Assembly: GCF_900583165.1 (NCBI RefSeq)
Contig: NZ_UTKY01000115.1
Location: 29,953-93,952 of the forward strand
Direction of reading: 5' to 3'
Source of the DNA: Pseudomonas viridiflava
GTDB taxonomy: Bacteria; Pseudomonadota; Gammaproteobacteria; Pseudomonadales; Pseudomonadaceae
DNA: 64,000 bases
The notes under the pieces were generated by a model. The model was not told the DNA's origin. It worked only from the letters and a program-made list of their open reading frames with translations, and did no database searches. Within the stretch, counting starts at the first letter, position 1, and each line of letters begins with the position of its first letter. Of the stretch, positions 16,891 to 25,643 are shown one piece after another. Both the position numbers and the translations under genes were made by a program.

Positions 16891-17486
16891 GAACACCCCG
16901 CATGTTTTGCGCCCAGAAAATCGAACTGCACACCGTCACCGACAATCTGCCTACAACCCTGATCCCTAGGGAAATGCTCGCCGACTACACACAGGCCAGT
17001 CATCTGATCGAGCATGCCCGAGCCCAGGCAAGCACGCTCATGCTCCAGGCCGAAGTCCAGTGCGAGCGGATCCTGGAAAATGCAGGCACTCATTTCTGGC
17101 AACGTGCCAATACCCAATTGCAGCGCTGGGAGCTGGAACGCCGGGCAATGCAAGACAGCCTGGAACAGGTCGCCACCTCCGTGATCAACACCGCACTACG
17201 CAGTTTCCTGGATGAGACGCTGCCCGCTCAACGCATCTCGGTGCTGCTCAACCAACTGTTGGCCGCTCAACTACCGCCCATTAAGGCGACCCTGCTGTGT
17301 CATCCACAGGACCGAGAAATCGTCGAGCAATGGCTGGTTCGCCTCGGTGATGTTCCCTGGGTACTTCGAGTCGAAAACGAAGTTAACGCTCAGTCATTGT
17401 TGCTCGAAACAGACGACGGCGCCTTTCATGTCAATTGGACCAACGCCCTGGACCATCTGATACCTGTCACGGCCAGCCCCCCCTGA
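16887..17486 (+). CDS. hrpE: HrpE, type III ATPase stator (SctL)
   Basis: A 199-residue protein of the HrpE/YscL/FliH family, which links the ATPase HrcN to the sorting platform and restrains its activity. A helical, Ala/Glu-rich N-terminal half (SHLIEHARAQASTLMLQAEV, then QCERIL) precedes a globular C-terminal part (LLCHPQDREIVEQWL), the usual layout. A GTG at 16887 overlaps the hrpD stop. An ATG at 16902 is an equally possible start, and neither has a good Shine-Dalgarno. Confidence 0.85.
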   Translation: MRTPRMFCAQKIELHTVTDNLPTTLIPREMLADYTQASHLIEHARAQASTLMLQAEVQCERILENAGTHFWQRANTQLQRWELERRAMQDSLEQVATSVINTALRSFLDETLPAQRISVLLNQLLAAQLPPIKATLLCHPQDREIVEQWLVRLGDVPWVLRVENEVNAQSLLLETDDGAFHVNWTNALDHLIPVTASPP

Positions 17487-17538
17487 GTAACTCCTAGCGT
17501 TGATGTGCGCTGTTTTTTCACAAATGCCATCAGTCGAT

Positions 17539-17567
17539 GGAACCTGTTACGCATCAGCGGCCACACA
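17539..17567 (+). promoter_or_regulatory. hrp box upstream of hrpF-hrpG-hrcC-hrpT-hrpV
   Basis: GGAACC (17539-17544), 16 bases, then CCACACA (17561-17567), an exact match to GGAACC-N16-CCACNNA. It lies 29 bases before the hrpF ATG and rules out longer upstream starts for that gene. Confidence 0.93.
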
Positions 17568-17595
17568 TGAAGCAGCAATCTACTGGAGACAAACC

Positions 17596-17826
17596 ATGAT
17601 TGGTGAAGGCCGCCAACTTCCAAGGCTCTATCGAGAGCTGGCCCAAGAGGAAAAAAACCTGAATAAAATTGATGCTCAAGAAGCGCAAGACGCCGAAGAG
17701 CTGGGAATGATATTCAACCAGATGATGGACTCAAAGTTCGAAATCGCCAAAAAAATGACGATGGCGTCAACCTTACAGTCCTTCGAACACGACACCATCA
17801 AATTTGTTGTCTCAAACATCAATTGA
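17596..17826 (+). CDS. hrpF: HrpF, type III pilin co-chaperone-like protein
   Basis: A 76-residue helical, charged protein (MIGEGRQLPRLYRELAQEEK...). In P. syringae HrpF is about 74 residues, acts with HrpG in binding the pilin HrpA, and heads the same five-gene operon. Start choice: the ATG at 17596 follows a tggag and lies just after a perfect hrp box. In-frame codons further upstream would lie inside or before the promoter. It overlaps hrpG by 23 bases. Confidence 0.85.
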   Translation: MIGEGRQLPRLYRELAQEEKNLNKIDAQEAQDAEELGMIFNQMMDSKFEIAKKMTMASTLQSFEHDTIKFVVSNIN

Positions 17827-18223
17827 CGGTTGGCTGCGACCTCTGGTCGATTGCCTCAATGGCCATCAACCGCAGGCCCAGCTGTATGAAAACGACGACG
17901 AGCTGAGCCTGCATTGTCATGATTCTCACCTGCTGCTGCGTATTCAATTGACGCATCCTGACCTCGAAACCTACCCAGTCCAGGCATGGCTACGCCTAGG
18001 ACTCGCCAGCCTGGCGCACTTCAAAGGCTCACTGGCGCGTTGCCCTGTGACGGGCCATCTGTGGTTGGTGCAATGCCTACTGCGGGACTGCAGCCAAAGT
18101 CATCTGTTGAACGCTCTAGAAGCACTTCTCAACCAACGCGATACCTGGCGCCGCATCGTTGCTCGCCAGACAAAGCCTGGGCGCATGTTCCAGGCCTCTA
18201 CATTACGTAAGCCGCTGCTCTGA
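17804..18223 (+). CDS. hrpG: HrpG, type III chaperone-like regulator partner
   Basis: A 139-residue soluble protein between hrpF and hrcC, the position of HrpG. In P. syringae HrpG binds HrpV and thereby frees the activator HrpS. It also resembles YscG-type needle-subunit chaperones. The start is uncertain: two consecutive TTG codons at 17804 and 17807 are the only early candidates, both inside hrpF. Identity rests mainly on position and size. Confidence 0.75.
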   Translation: MLSQTSIDGWLRPLVDCLNGHQPQAQLYENDDELSLHCHDSHLLLRIQLTHPDLETYPVQAWLRLGLASLAHFKGSLARCPVTGHLWLVQCLLRDCSQSHLLNALEALLNQRDTWRRIVARQTKPGRMFQASTLRKPLL

Positions 18224-18238
18224 AACTGAGAACCTGTC

Positions 18239-20386
18239 ATGAACAACAAGATCTACAAGCGCTCAAGCTTGCACGCAAGCTCGCCCGCGTCAGTTACAAA
18301 GCTCGCCCGCTGGCACAGTCTGATCGCCCTGCCCCTGCTACTGCTCCCCCTGCAACACAGCCTGGCGGCCATCCCCGCCGAATGGAAAAACACCGCCTAC
18401 GCCTACGAGGCCGAACATAAGCCTCTGAGGGAAGTGCTTGATGATTTTGCCCAGACCTTCGGCACGCAATTGCAGATCGAAGGCCTGCTCGATGGCAACG
18501 TCAACGGCAAGATTCGGGCAAATACCCCGCAATCGTTGCTCGACCGCCTGGGGATGGAGCATCGTTTCCAGTGGTACCTGTACAACAACACGCTCTATAT
18601 CAGCGCCCTGGATCAACAGGAATCGGCACGCCTGGAAGTGTCGAGCGAAACCGTGGCCGACCTCAAACAGGCGCTCACCGATATCGGCTTGCTCGACAAC
18701 CGTTTCGGCTGGGGCGAACTGCCCGAGGACGGCGTGGTACTGGTCTCCGGCCCCAAGCGCTACATTGAGCAGATCAAGCAATTCAGTAGTCAGCGCCGTT
18801 CCGCCGAAGAAAAGCAAAGCGTGTTGACCTACCCACTGAAATTCGCGAACGCGGGTGATCGCCCGATCGATTACCGCGGTGAAAAGATGATCATCCCCGG
18901 TGTCGCCAGCATGCTGCGCGGGTTGCTTGAGCCGCGATCTGCCTCGGCCACTGCGAAGGCTACCCGGGCTCCGTCGTCAGGCGCAGCGATCACTTCGCCC
19001 ATGGCCCAAGGCCTTCCCCGGCTGGGCAACCCGCTGCTCAGCCAAATGCTTGCCCCGCCGAGCAGCGAGGCCCAATTCAACAACGGGATGTCGCTGACAC
19101 CCCGCGCATCGGTGTCGGCCGGTCGAATTCGGGTTGAAGCCGATGTGCGTAACAACGCGGTGATGATCTACGACTTGCCGGAACGCCACGGGATGTACCG
19201 CGACCTGATTGCCCAACTCGATGTAGCGCGCAAACTGGTAGAAATCGACGCCATCATTCTTGATATCGAGCGCACTCAACTGCGCGAATTCGGGGTGAAC
19301 TGGGGCTTTCAAAACGCTAATTTCCGCGGCGGTGTAAACAATATTGCACCAGGGAGTTCGTCACAATTATCGATCGCCAACCGTGATGGTTTTTTTGCCG
19401 ATGTGCGCGCGCTGGAGCAACGCGGCCTGGCAACGCTGGTATCGAATCCATCAGTGCTGACCCTGGAAAACCAGCCCGCGGTGATTGATTTCAATCGTAC
19501 GCAATACCTCACTGCCGGTAACGAAGTCGCAACCATATTACCGATTACCGTCGGTACCAGTTTCCAGGTGGTGCCACGGGTCATCACCTCACGCGGCAGC
19601 CATCAGATCCATCTGGCGGTGGACATCGAAGACGGCAACTTCGATGAATCCAACCCTGATCGCGTCGGACCGGATGTACGCAAGGGCGCGGTCAGCACGC
19701 AAGCCGTCATGGCGGAAAAACGCTCGCTGGTGGTGGGCGGTTTCCACGTCACGGAAAATGCCGACAAGCTCAACAAGATCCCACTGCTGGGCGACATTCC
19801 CTGGCTGGGTAAAGCCCTGTTTTCGTCAACCGAACGCAAAAGCAATCGCCGTGAGCGCCTTTTCATTATCACCCCTCGCGTCATTGGTGATCAGGCCGAC
19901 CCATCGCGCTACTTGCCCCAGGCCGATCAGGCAGAGCTGCAGGCCGCCCTCAAACCTTTGGCCCGACGCATGACCCCGCATGCCCCCGAAATCAAGCACA
20001 GCGACCTGATCCATGCGCTGGCTACCCTGGTCAGCGGCCAGGTGCCCACAGCGTTTAAAACAGCACCGATGCCACTGGGCCTTAACACCCTGTGTTCAAC
20101 CCGCGACCTGCTCGCGCTCAACACCGAACGTAGCCAGTGGTTCGCCGGCCCGCAGTTCAACGTCGCTGTCGTGGTGCTGCGCAACCAACACAACCGCCAT
20201 GTACGTATTGATGAAAAAGAGTGCAGCAACTCCCAAACACTGGCAGTCACCGCCTGGCCTCGTGCATGGCTCAAACCGGGTGAAGAAGCCGAAGTGTTTA
20301 TCGCCATGCGCCCGATCGTGAAGGACGAACACATTGGCGTCTCGCGCCCCTCCCTGATTGCCCCAACCGGGAAGAAACCAGAATGA
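18239..20386 (+). CDS. hrcC: HrcC, type III outer-membrane secretin (SctC)
   Basis: Forms the outer-membrane ring of the injectisome. The 715-residue protein has a Sec signal peptide (about residues 1-44, ending SLAA). Periplasmic N domains follow (LREVLDDFAQTFGTQLQIEG; later PEDGVVLVSGPKRYIEQI). The C-terminal secretin domain has the signature KIPLLGDIPWLGKALFSST. A C-terminal extension of about 130 residues follows the secretin core. Length agrees with P. syringae HrcC. It overlaps hrpT by 4 bases; HrpT is its assembly lipoprotein. Confidence 0.96.
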   Translation: MNNKIYKRSSLHASSPASVTKLARWHSLIALPLLLLPLQHSLAAIPAEWKNTAYAYEAEHKPLREVLDDFAQTFGTQLQIEGLLDGNVNGKIRANTPQSLLDRLGMEHRFQWYLYNNTLYISALDQQESARLEVSSETVADLKQALTDIGLLDNRFGWGELPEDGVVLVSGPKRYIEQIKQFSSQRRSAEEKQSVLTYPLKFANAGDRPIDYRGEKMIIPGVASMLRGLLEPRSASATAKATRAPSSGAAITSPMAQGLPRLGNPLLSQMLAPPSSEAQFNNGMSLTPRASVSAGRIRVEADVRNNAVMIYDLPERHGMYRDLIAQLDVARKLVEIDAIILDIERTQLREFGVNWGFQNANFRGGVNNIAPGSSSQLSIANRDGFFADVRALEQRGLATLVSNPSVLTLENQPAVIDFNRTQYLTAGNEVATILPITVGTSFQVVPRVITSRGSHQIHLAVDIEDGNFDESNPDRVGPDVRKGAVSTQAVMAEKRSLVVGGFHVTENADKLNKIPLLGDIPWLGKALFSSTERKSNRRERLFIITPRVIGDQADPSRYLPQADQAELQAALKPLARRMTPHAPEIKHSDLIHALATLVSGQVPTAFKTAPMPLGLNTLCSTRDLLALNTERSQWFAGPQFNVAVVVLRNQHNRHVRIDEKECSNSQTLAVTAWPRAWLKPGEEAEVFIAMRPIVKDEHIGVSRPSLIAPTGKKPE

Positions 20387-20586
20387 TCCGCCTACTTTCA
20401 AGCCTCACACTGATGTGCCTGCTGCTGGCTGTAAATGGCTGCGCTTCAACCTGCCGTGGCGACTCTTGCTCACGCCCACAATCCAGCGCGGACAAGATGG
20501 TGATCTGGTGGCCCGAACACATGCGCACGCAACCCGGCCCCTCGGGTGAGCGTTCGGATCACCAGACCATTTCACTTGAACGATGA
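20383..20586 (+). CDS. hrpT: HrpT, small lipoprotein of the type III system
   Basis: A 67-residue protein with a lipoprotein signal (LLLAVNGCAST, Cys near residue 20), three more cysteines and a short polar tail. In P. syringae HrpT is an outer-membrane lipoprotein needed for correct HrcC assembly and is encoded at the same place. It overlaps both hrcC and hrpV by 4 bases. Confidence 0.88.
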   Translation: MIRLLSSLTLMCLLLAVNGCASTCRGDSCSRPQSSADKMVIWWPEHMRTQPGPSGERSDHQTISLER

Positions 20587-20918
20587 CCGCTACGCTGGAC
20601 GATTTGGTGAGTGGCACCGCCACTCATCTTGCTCTCGCAAAAGGGGTTGAGCTGCGCACACAGAAAGCCGGGGGGCAATTGGGGCTGGCGTTGCAGATCA
20701 ACCGCGAGGCGTTGCAAGCCAAGCAACTGCAACGCGTGCTGGAACGACGCTTCGAACAAGCATTGACGTACGACGGCTGTTTTGTTTTTTCCACTCTCGA
20801 CGATGCCCTGGTGCTCTGGCACCGCCTCGAGGGTAGCGACCGGGTGGTGAATAAAGTCCTCAGCCGTTTATTGTCTCTGGCGAGTCTTGAATCGCTGGAT
20901 CGCGTCGTTCAACGCTGA
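20583..20918 (+). CDS. hrpV: HrpV, negative regulator of the hrp regulon
   Basis: A 111-residue soluble protein in the last position of the hrpF-hrpV operon. In P. syringae HrpV (115 residues) binds HrpS and blocks hrpL activation. The protein here has the right length and position, with a helical C-terminus (RVVNKVLSRLLSLASLESLD). Its 3' end overlaps the 3' end of the convergent hrcU by 10 bases, so the two operons abut tail to tail without a spacer terminator. Confidence 0.85.
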   Translation: MTATLDDLVSGTATHLALAKGVELRTQKAGGQLGLALQINREALQAKQLQRVLERRFEQALTYDGCFVFSTLDDALVLWHRLEGSDRVVNKVLSRLLSLASLESLDRVVQR

Positions 20919-22006
20919 TCCAGTTCAGGCAACTGCAGGGTTTCACGCTTGGCCTCATCGTCCAGCTCTCGCAAGGTGCGATAGATGAAGGCAACCGCTT
21001 GCAGCGTATCGCGAGAAATATTCGCGCCCAGTTTTTGCTTATAGAGCGTACGCGCCAGCCATACACACTGAATCACGGGAATGTCTGCCCGCTTGGCCCG
21101 GTCGATCAATTGACGAGCCTGGGCATCGGTACCTTTTTCCACCAGCAGCGGCAGCGGTGTTTTGCCAGGGCGGTAGAACAAGGCAACCGCAAAGTGCGTC
21201 GGGTTGACCACCAACATGTCAGACTCTTCCAACTTAGGCAGCTTGACCTTCGGCTCCTCATTCGCCATTTCGTATGCCAATTGCCGGCGCTGGCCCTTGA
21301 CGTGCGGGTCGCCCTCCATGTCCTTGTACTCCTTGACCACCTCCACCTGGGTCATGCGCATGCGCTTGGCATAGAAGTACTTCTGCAGTGCAAAGTCGAT
21401 CAATGCCATCACCAGCAGCAACCCCAGGCACACATGCAGCAAATGCCGAAATAACACAATCAAGGCCTGCACATAGCTTTGCAGGTCGCCGCTGGCCAAG
21501 CTGATCAGCGCGCTCAGTGACGGGCCGATAACCACATACAAAATCAGGCTCAGCAGTACCGCCTTGGCTAAGCCCATGAACAAGGTCATCAAGGATTGGC
21601 CAGAAAACATTTGCTTGGCCTGATTCAGCGGATTAAGTCGGTTGAAGTCCGGTTTCAAGGTTTCCGGTGCAAATAGCAGCCCGAACTGCAGCCAACTGCT
21701 GATTAATTTGACGGCGATTGCCACACCCGCCATCAGCAGGGCAAAAGAGAAAAAAACCAGCAGGCTTTCCATCAGGACTTCTTCCAGCGCACGCACGAAG
21801 GGTTGGTCTATACGGCGTATTGGCAGGACCATCAACTGTTGAAACCGTTGCAGGCTGGGTTCGGCCGTGAACAACGCAATTTCGCTCAGGGCTGTCAGTA
21901 CCAGCAGCTTGCCTACGTCCTGGCTCTGCGCAACCTGGCCTTTTTTGCGCTGATCACGCAGTTTCTTAGGGGTTGCCGCGTGCTTTTTCTCACCGGAGTC
22001 GCTCAT
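20909..22006 (-). CDS. hrcU: HrcU, type III export-gate autoprotease (SctU)
   Basis: A 365-residue inner-membrane protein with four transmembrane helices in the N-terminal two thirds. The cytoplasmic domain self-cleaves at the NPTH motif, seen at residues 268-271 (VVNPTHFAVAL). Cleavage is linked to the switch in substrate class. The N-terminus (MSDSGEKKHAATPKKLRDQR) is the standard FlhB/HrcU start. The frame stays open far upstream, but the ATG at 22006 overlaps the hrcT stop by 4 bases and is the clear start. Confidence 0.96.
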   Translation of the reverse strand: MSDSGEKKHAATPKKLRDQRKKGQVAQSQDVGKLLVLTALSEIALFTAEPSLQRFQQLMVLPIRRIDQPFVRALEEVLMESLLVFFSFALLMAGVAIAVKLISSWLQFGLLFAPETLKPDFNRLNPLNQAKQMFSGQSLMTLFMGLAKAVLLSLILYVVIGPSLSALISLASGDLQSYVQALIVLFRHLLHVCLGLLLVMALIDFALQKYFYAKRMRMTQVEVVKEYKDMEGDPHVKGQRRQLAYEMANEEPKVKLPKLEESDMLVVNPTHFAVALFYRPGKTPLPLLVEKGTDAQARQLIDRAKRADIPVIQCVWLARTLYKQKLGANISRDTLQAVAFIYRTLRELDDEAKRETLQLPELDQR

Positions 22007-22791
22007 GGTTCCACGCTCTCGAACATCAGGCCAAGGGCATGTTTGAGATCCACCAACAGGCTCATCCGGCCGACAATCAAGTCTTGCAGCAACGGCATGT
22101 ACAGCAGCAGAAATGCCAGACCGGCCAGGCATTTGACCGGCATCGCCAACGACGACACTTGCAATTGCGGGCTGTATAAACTCAGCAGCGCCACGCCGAA
22201 TTCCAGTAACAGCAACACCGCGATAAAGGGCGCGGCGTACAGCATCATGTGGGTAAAGGTATCGCCCATCAGCGTGAGGAACGTGGCAAACCCATCCGCT
22301 GCCGGCACCGGTAGCCAGACCGTGGCGGGCCAAATCAAGTAGCTGTCCCAGATCACCTGGGTCAGCACGCCCAGGCCCAAAGTCACCATCAGCAGGAAAA
22401 TCGCCAACTGCTTGAACATATGGCCGATGGGCGTGGCATCCGGCCCCAGGGAAGGGTTGATTTGCCCCCCCGTCAAAGCCCCGCGCTGGTTGTCCAGCAG
22501 TGCCCCTACCGACTCGAACAACCAGAATGGCATGCACAACAACACACCGAGCAGGATGCCCAGGGCGGTCTCCTTCAACACCAACCCGCCGATCATCACT
22601 GCCGAATGCTCCTGGCCCTGCAAGGCCGCGTGAATACCCGGCGTCGGAATCAGCGCCAGCACCATCACGATGACGTGCCGGGGCAAGCCGCGAATGTGTT
22701 GAAAACAGAAGGCCGGTACCAAAATCGCACAGGGATAGATACGTGCCATGCCGATCACCAGGCTAGGCAAATACTCAAGGTAATCCTCCAC
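22003..22791 (-). CDS. hrcT: HrcT, type III export-gate protein (SctT)
   Basis: A 262-residue inner-membrane protein with about six to eight hydrophobic segments and the family's PCAILVPAFCFQHIRGLPRH region near residues 21-40. With HrcR and HrcS it forms the helical export gate at the centre of the basal body. It overlaps hrcU by 4 bases and lies 10 bases after hrcS. Confidence 0.95.
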   Translation of the reverse strand: MEDYLEYLPSLVIGMARIYPCAILVPAFCFQHIRGLPRHVIVMVLALIPTPGIHAALQGQEHSAVMIGGLVLKETALGILLGVLLCMPFWLFESVGALLDNQRGALTGGQINPSLGPDATPIGHMFKQLAIFLLMVTLGLGVLTQVIWDSYLIWPATVWLPVPAADGFATFLTLMGDTFTHMMLYAAPFIAVLLLLEFGVALLSLYSPQLQVSSLAMPVKCLAGLAFLLLYMPLLQDLIVGRMSLLVDLKHALGLMFESVEP

Positions 22792-22801
22792 GCGTGTTAC
22801 C

Positions 22802-23065
22802 TCAGTTCAATGCCGAGCGGGCGATCATGTCGAAGGTCATATTGATCAGCTGGATCAACTCCACGCCAATCCAGCGGCCGGTCATCACCAAGGTTATGCC
22901 CACGGCCACCAGCTTGATACCGAAGGGCAGCGTCTGATCCTGAATCTGCATCAACGCCTGCACCAGGGAGGTCAACACGCCAACGATGACGGCCACTATC
23001 AGTGGCGGCGCAGACAGTACGACCACCAGCAGCATGCCCTGCTTGAACAGTATGATCGGGTCCAT
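22802..23065 (-). CDS. hrcS: HrcS, type III export-gate protein (SctS)
   Basis: An 87-residue protein with two transmembrane helices joined by a short loop (SLVQALMQIQDQTLPFGIKL), the FliQ/HrcS signature. It is part of the R-S-T export gate. It lies 7 bases after hrcR. Confidence 0.95.
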   Translation of the reverse strand: MDPIILFKQGMLLVVVLSAPPLIVAVIVGVLTSLVQALMQIQDQTLPFGIKLVAVGITLVMTGRWIGVELIQLINMTFDMIARSALN

Positions 23066-23072
23066 ATACGCC

Positions 23073-23726
23073 TCAAAGGTAGGACAGGAACAGGCTGTCG
23101 AGCAGCCGTGACCACCCGGAAACCAACACGAATAACAACAGCTTGAGGGGCAGTGAAATGGTCATGGGCGAGACCATTTGCATGCCAAGCGCCAGCAGTA
23201 GATTGGAAACAATCAGGTCGATGACGATAAACGGGATATAGATCAGGAACCCAATCTCGAACCCCGACTGCAACTGCGAGAGCACGTAGGCCGGAATCAG
23301 CAGGATGAGGTCCTCGCGGTGAGTGGCTTGGGCCATTTCCGGCGGCCACAGGCGTACGCTGGTTTCCACCAGGTGCGTGAGAATGTCAGGGTCGGTATTG
23401 CGCAACATGAACGCACGCAATGGCTGGATCGCATGCGTGCTGGTGCTCTGAAACGCCTGAACGCTGCTCAGGTCCACCGGGTCGATCTTGACGACCTGCG
23501 CGACTTCATAACCCACCGGCGCCATGATGAACAACGTAGCCGCCAGGGCAATGCCATTGATCGCCATACTCGGTGGCACCTGCTGCACGCCCAGGGCATT
23601 GCGCGTAATCATCAGCACAATGACGATTTTCAGGAACGCGGTACACACGATCAGCAGCATTGGCATCAACGACACAGCGCCCAGAAACAGCGCCAGCAGA
23701 ACGGGGTCGATCCCCTGAAAGCTCAT
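23073..23726 (-). CDS. hrcR: HrcR, type III export-gate protein (SctR)
   Basis: A 217-residue FliP/HrcR-family protein. The N-terminal membrane helices (SLMPMLLIVCTAFLKIVIVL, then MITRNALGVQQVPP) are typical, followed by a polar loop and C-terminal hydrophobic helices (YIPFIVIDLIVSNLLLALGM). It overlaps hrcQ by 4 bases and starts the R-S-T-U export block. Confidence 0.96.
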   Translation of the reverse strand: MSFQGIDPVLLALFLGAVSLMPMLLIVCTAFLKIVIVLMITRNALGVQQVPPSMAINGIALAATLFIMAPVGYEVAQVVKIDPVDLSSVQAFQSTSTHAIQPLRAFMLRNTDPDILTHLVETSVRLWPPEMAQATHREDLILLIPAYVLSQLQSGFEIGFLIYIPFIVIDLIVSNLLLALGMQMVSPMTISLPLKLLLFVLVSGWSRLLDSLFLSYL

Positions 23727-24043
23727 CGAGAAAAGATCACGCGGGACAACTGCAGGCCCAGGCGCCCGTCCACGTCCACCAGCTTGCCCTGACCGATGGG
23801 GCGGTCACCGTAATACAGACCGGCGAGCCCGGGCGCATACCCCGATACGCCAACCACCGAACCGGCAACCAGCTGGCGCAGCTCCCCCAGGGACAACTGC
23901 AGCGTACCGCAGCGAACGGTCAACCCCATGGAGAGCTCGTCAAACGGCTCAGGCCCGAGTACATCGACCGGCGCCTGGTCTTCGGTGACCGAAGGCTCGG
24001 TCCAATCAACATCATGACGTTGGTCTGCTAACACTTCATCCAC
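23723..24043 (-). CDS. Candidate internally started C-terminal HrcQ product (HrcQB-like)
   Basis: In frame with hrcQ. A GTG (Val-Asp-Glu-Val...) at 24043 has a Shine-Dalgarno-like AGAGGA at 24051-24056. The product would be 106 residues: a short linker plus the SpoA domain. Internal starts that yield such a fragment are known for several SctQ proteins of other systems, and the fragment corresponds to stand-alone HrcQB in P. syringae. Direct evidence here is only the spacing and the motif. Confidence 0.45.
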   Translation of the reverse strand: MDEVLADQRHDVDWTEPSVTEDQAPVDVLGPEPFDELSMGLTVRCGTLQLSLGELRQLVAGSVVGVSGYAPGLAGLYYGDRPIGQGKLVDVDGRLGLQLSRVIFSR

Positions 24044-24754
24044 ACACGTGTCCTCTATTGAAAAAAGCGTAAAGCGCAAGGTGCCGCGGTCATCGTCCAG
24101 GCGCCCTCGCAGGCGACGCCGACCCAGGCACAAATGCCCCTCACCGTCGGCGTTGAACAGCGGCGTGCTCAGTAACAGCACGTCTCCCGGTCGTAGGCTG
24201 CTGACCTGGCTGATAGATAACTGCGAACGTCCAAGCAGCAGTGAAAGCGAGAGCGGCAACGAAGGCGGAAGCGACAATGCCAAGGGTTGCCAGGGACCTG
24301 CGGCGCACAAGGCCAGGAATGCATCTGGGGTCAGCGTCAGGCAATCCACCACCCGGGACTGCCCCAACTTCACCGTCAGGCGACAGCTGAAATCAGCAGC
24401 GCGTACATCCGTCTTCAAGCGCATAAACCCAAACAGCGATTGCACTTGCGGGCTGAGTTGATGCTGGAATAAGGCCCAGAACCAGGCATCCGGGTCATTG
24501 CCCTGTGGAGCCAGTGTCACCGGGCAATCGCCGAGCAGGCTGAGCACTGGCCCGGGATCGCCAAACGTCAGCACACCCACCGCGGTTTCAAAGCCAAGGC
24601 AGGTAGGCTGGTTGGGGGCATGGCCTGGCTCCAAGATCAATTCGCCGTGCTGGTCGGCTACCTGAAAGGGCAGGCGCAAACCACACCCCAGTCGAAGCAA
24701 AGCGGCTACCCTGGCGGGGTCGACTACAGGCAACTTCAAAGGTGAAACCCTCAT
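23723..24754 (-). CDS. hrcQ: HrcQ, type III cytoplasmic ring protein (SctQ), unsplit form
   Basis: Builds the cytoplasmic sorting platform under the export gate. The 343-residue protein covers both halves that P. syringae encodes as separate hrcQA and hrcQB genes. Its C-terminal 70 residues form the SpoA/surface-presentation domain (GLTVRCGTLQLSLGELRQLV). The ATG at 24754 overlaps the hrpP stop by 4 bases, so longer upstream starts are unlikely. Inside the frame, a GTG at 24043 is preceded seven bases away by AGAGGA and could yield a separate 106-residue C-terminal product, listed as its own entry. Confidence 0.93.
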   Translation of the reverse strand: MRVSPLKLPVVDPARVAALLRLGCGLRLPFQVADQHGELILEPGHAPNQPTCLGFETAVGVLTFGDPGPVLSLLGDCPVTLAPQGNDPDAWFWALFQHQLSPQVQSLFGFMRLKTDVRAADFSCRLTVKLGQSRVVDCLTLTPDAFLALCAAGPWQPLALSLPPSLPLSLSLLLGRSQLSISQVSSLRPGDVLLLSTPLFNADGEGHLCLGRRRLRGRLDDDRGTLRFTLFSIEDTCVDEVLADQRHDVDWTEPSVTEDQAPVDVLGPEPFDELSMGLTVRCGTLQLSLGELRQLVAGSVVGVSGYAPGLAGLYYGDRPIGQGKLVDVDGRLGLQLSRVIFSR

Positions 24755-25203
24755 GAACAGCCCGATGCGGTCACGGACAGGTGAATGGGCTGCCTCAAAT
24801 CGGCGCTCAGGCGGTCCTGGCAGCGTTGTCGCGCACTGCCCAACCACAACCGGGTGCGCTCTTCCTCGGCATCCAGCTCAACGTGCAAAACCCCTTGCTC
24901 GCGCCGTGCACTGATATCGACCCGACCCAATCGCGGCAGAAAAAAAGCCGCCTGCATCGGCCATTGGCTCGCGGTATTAAGGCGTACGGTCAATTGTTCG
25001 GCGAAGGCGTCGACCGTTGTCGAGTCAGTGGGTTTCATCGATGCACGCGGGGGGTGTTTCAAGCCCTTCCCTTCGTCTTCGCCGATAAACAGCTGCGAAA
25101 AGAAGCGGCTCTGCTCCCAGGGCAACACGATGCCTGCCGGGGTATCACGCTCTTCACGCGAAGGGCGTGGGCGCTCCGGCTTGTCGGACGGGACTTGAGT
25201 CAT
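24751..25203 (-). CDS. hrpP: HrpP, type III needle-length / substrate-switch protein (SctP)
   Basis: A 150-residue protein, proline- and charge-rich at the N-terminus (KPERPRPSREERDTP). Its C-terminal domain (VDISARREQGVLHVELDAEE, then ERTRLWL) resembles the HrpP/YscP/FliK switch domain that acts on HrcU. By position between hrpO and hrcQ it is HrpP. The ATG at 25203 overlaps the hrpO stop by 4 bases and is preferred to an upstream in-frame start at 25263. Confidence 0.85.
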   Translation of the reverse strand: MTQVPSDKPERPRPSREERDTPAGIVLPWEQSRFFSQLFIGEDEGKGLKHPPRASMKPTDSTTVDAFAEQLTVRLNTASQWPMQAAFFLPRLGRVDISARREQGVLHVELDAEEERTRLWLGSARQRCQDRLSADLRQPIHLSVTASGCS

Positions 25204-25643
25204 GGCATGTCCTGCGCCAACAGGGACGAAAGCTCCTGGAGTTTTTCGACTTGACGCAGGCATTGGCTGACCTGCTTTTGCGCGAGCTGCACCTCAATGA
25301 CGTGCGCCTCTTTCTGCCCCTGCAATGCGTGCAAACGGTCAACCTCTCGGAGGGTGCCGGCAGACAAGGTATGCTCCTTGGCCGCCCAGGCGTTGAGCGC
25401 CTGCAGCGACACAACGTGCCCCTGGTGTTCATTGAGCAACTGCGCGCTTTGCAGGGTTTGCTGGCGGCGCGATTGCTCCAGCGCGTCCTGGGCCTGGCCG
25501 ATGTGCGTCAACAAGGCTTGCTGTTGTCGCTTGGCCTCACGCAACGTGCGCTCGGCACGATCGGTACGGTGCCTGCGCAGACGCCGCAGGGTTTCTAGCT
25601 CGGAAAGCGACACTTCAGAAAAGGGCTCTTCAGAAAGGGACAT
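25200..25643 (-). CDS. hrpO: HrpO, type III ATPase stalk protein (SctO)
   Basis: A 147-residue, almost wholly alpha-helical, coiled-coil protein rich in Gln, Arg, Glu and Leu, with no cysteine. This is the FliJ/YscO/HrpO layout: a two-helix stalk in the pore of the ATPase ring that also handles chaperones. It overlaps hrcN by 14 bases and hrpP by 4. Confidence 0.87.
   Translation of the reverse strand: MSLSEEPFSEVSLSELETLRRLRRHRTDRAERTLREAKRQQQALLTHIGQAQDALEQSRRQQTLQSAQLLNEHQGHVVSLQALNAWAAKEHTLSAGTLREVDRLHALQGQKEAHVIEVQLAQKQVSQCLRQVEKLQELSSLLAQDMP

Noticed and set aside
22007..22537. Extended N-terminus of hrcU
   Set aside because: It would lie wholly within hrcT in another frame. The canonical N-terminus begins at 22006.
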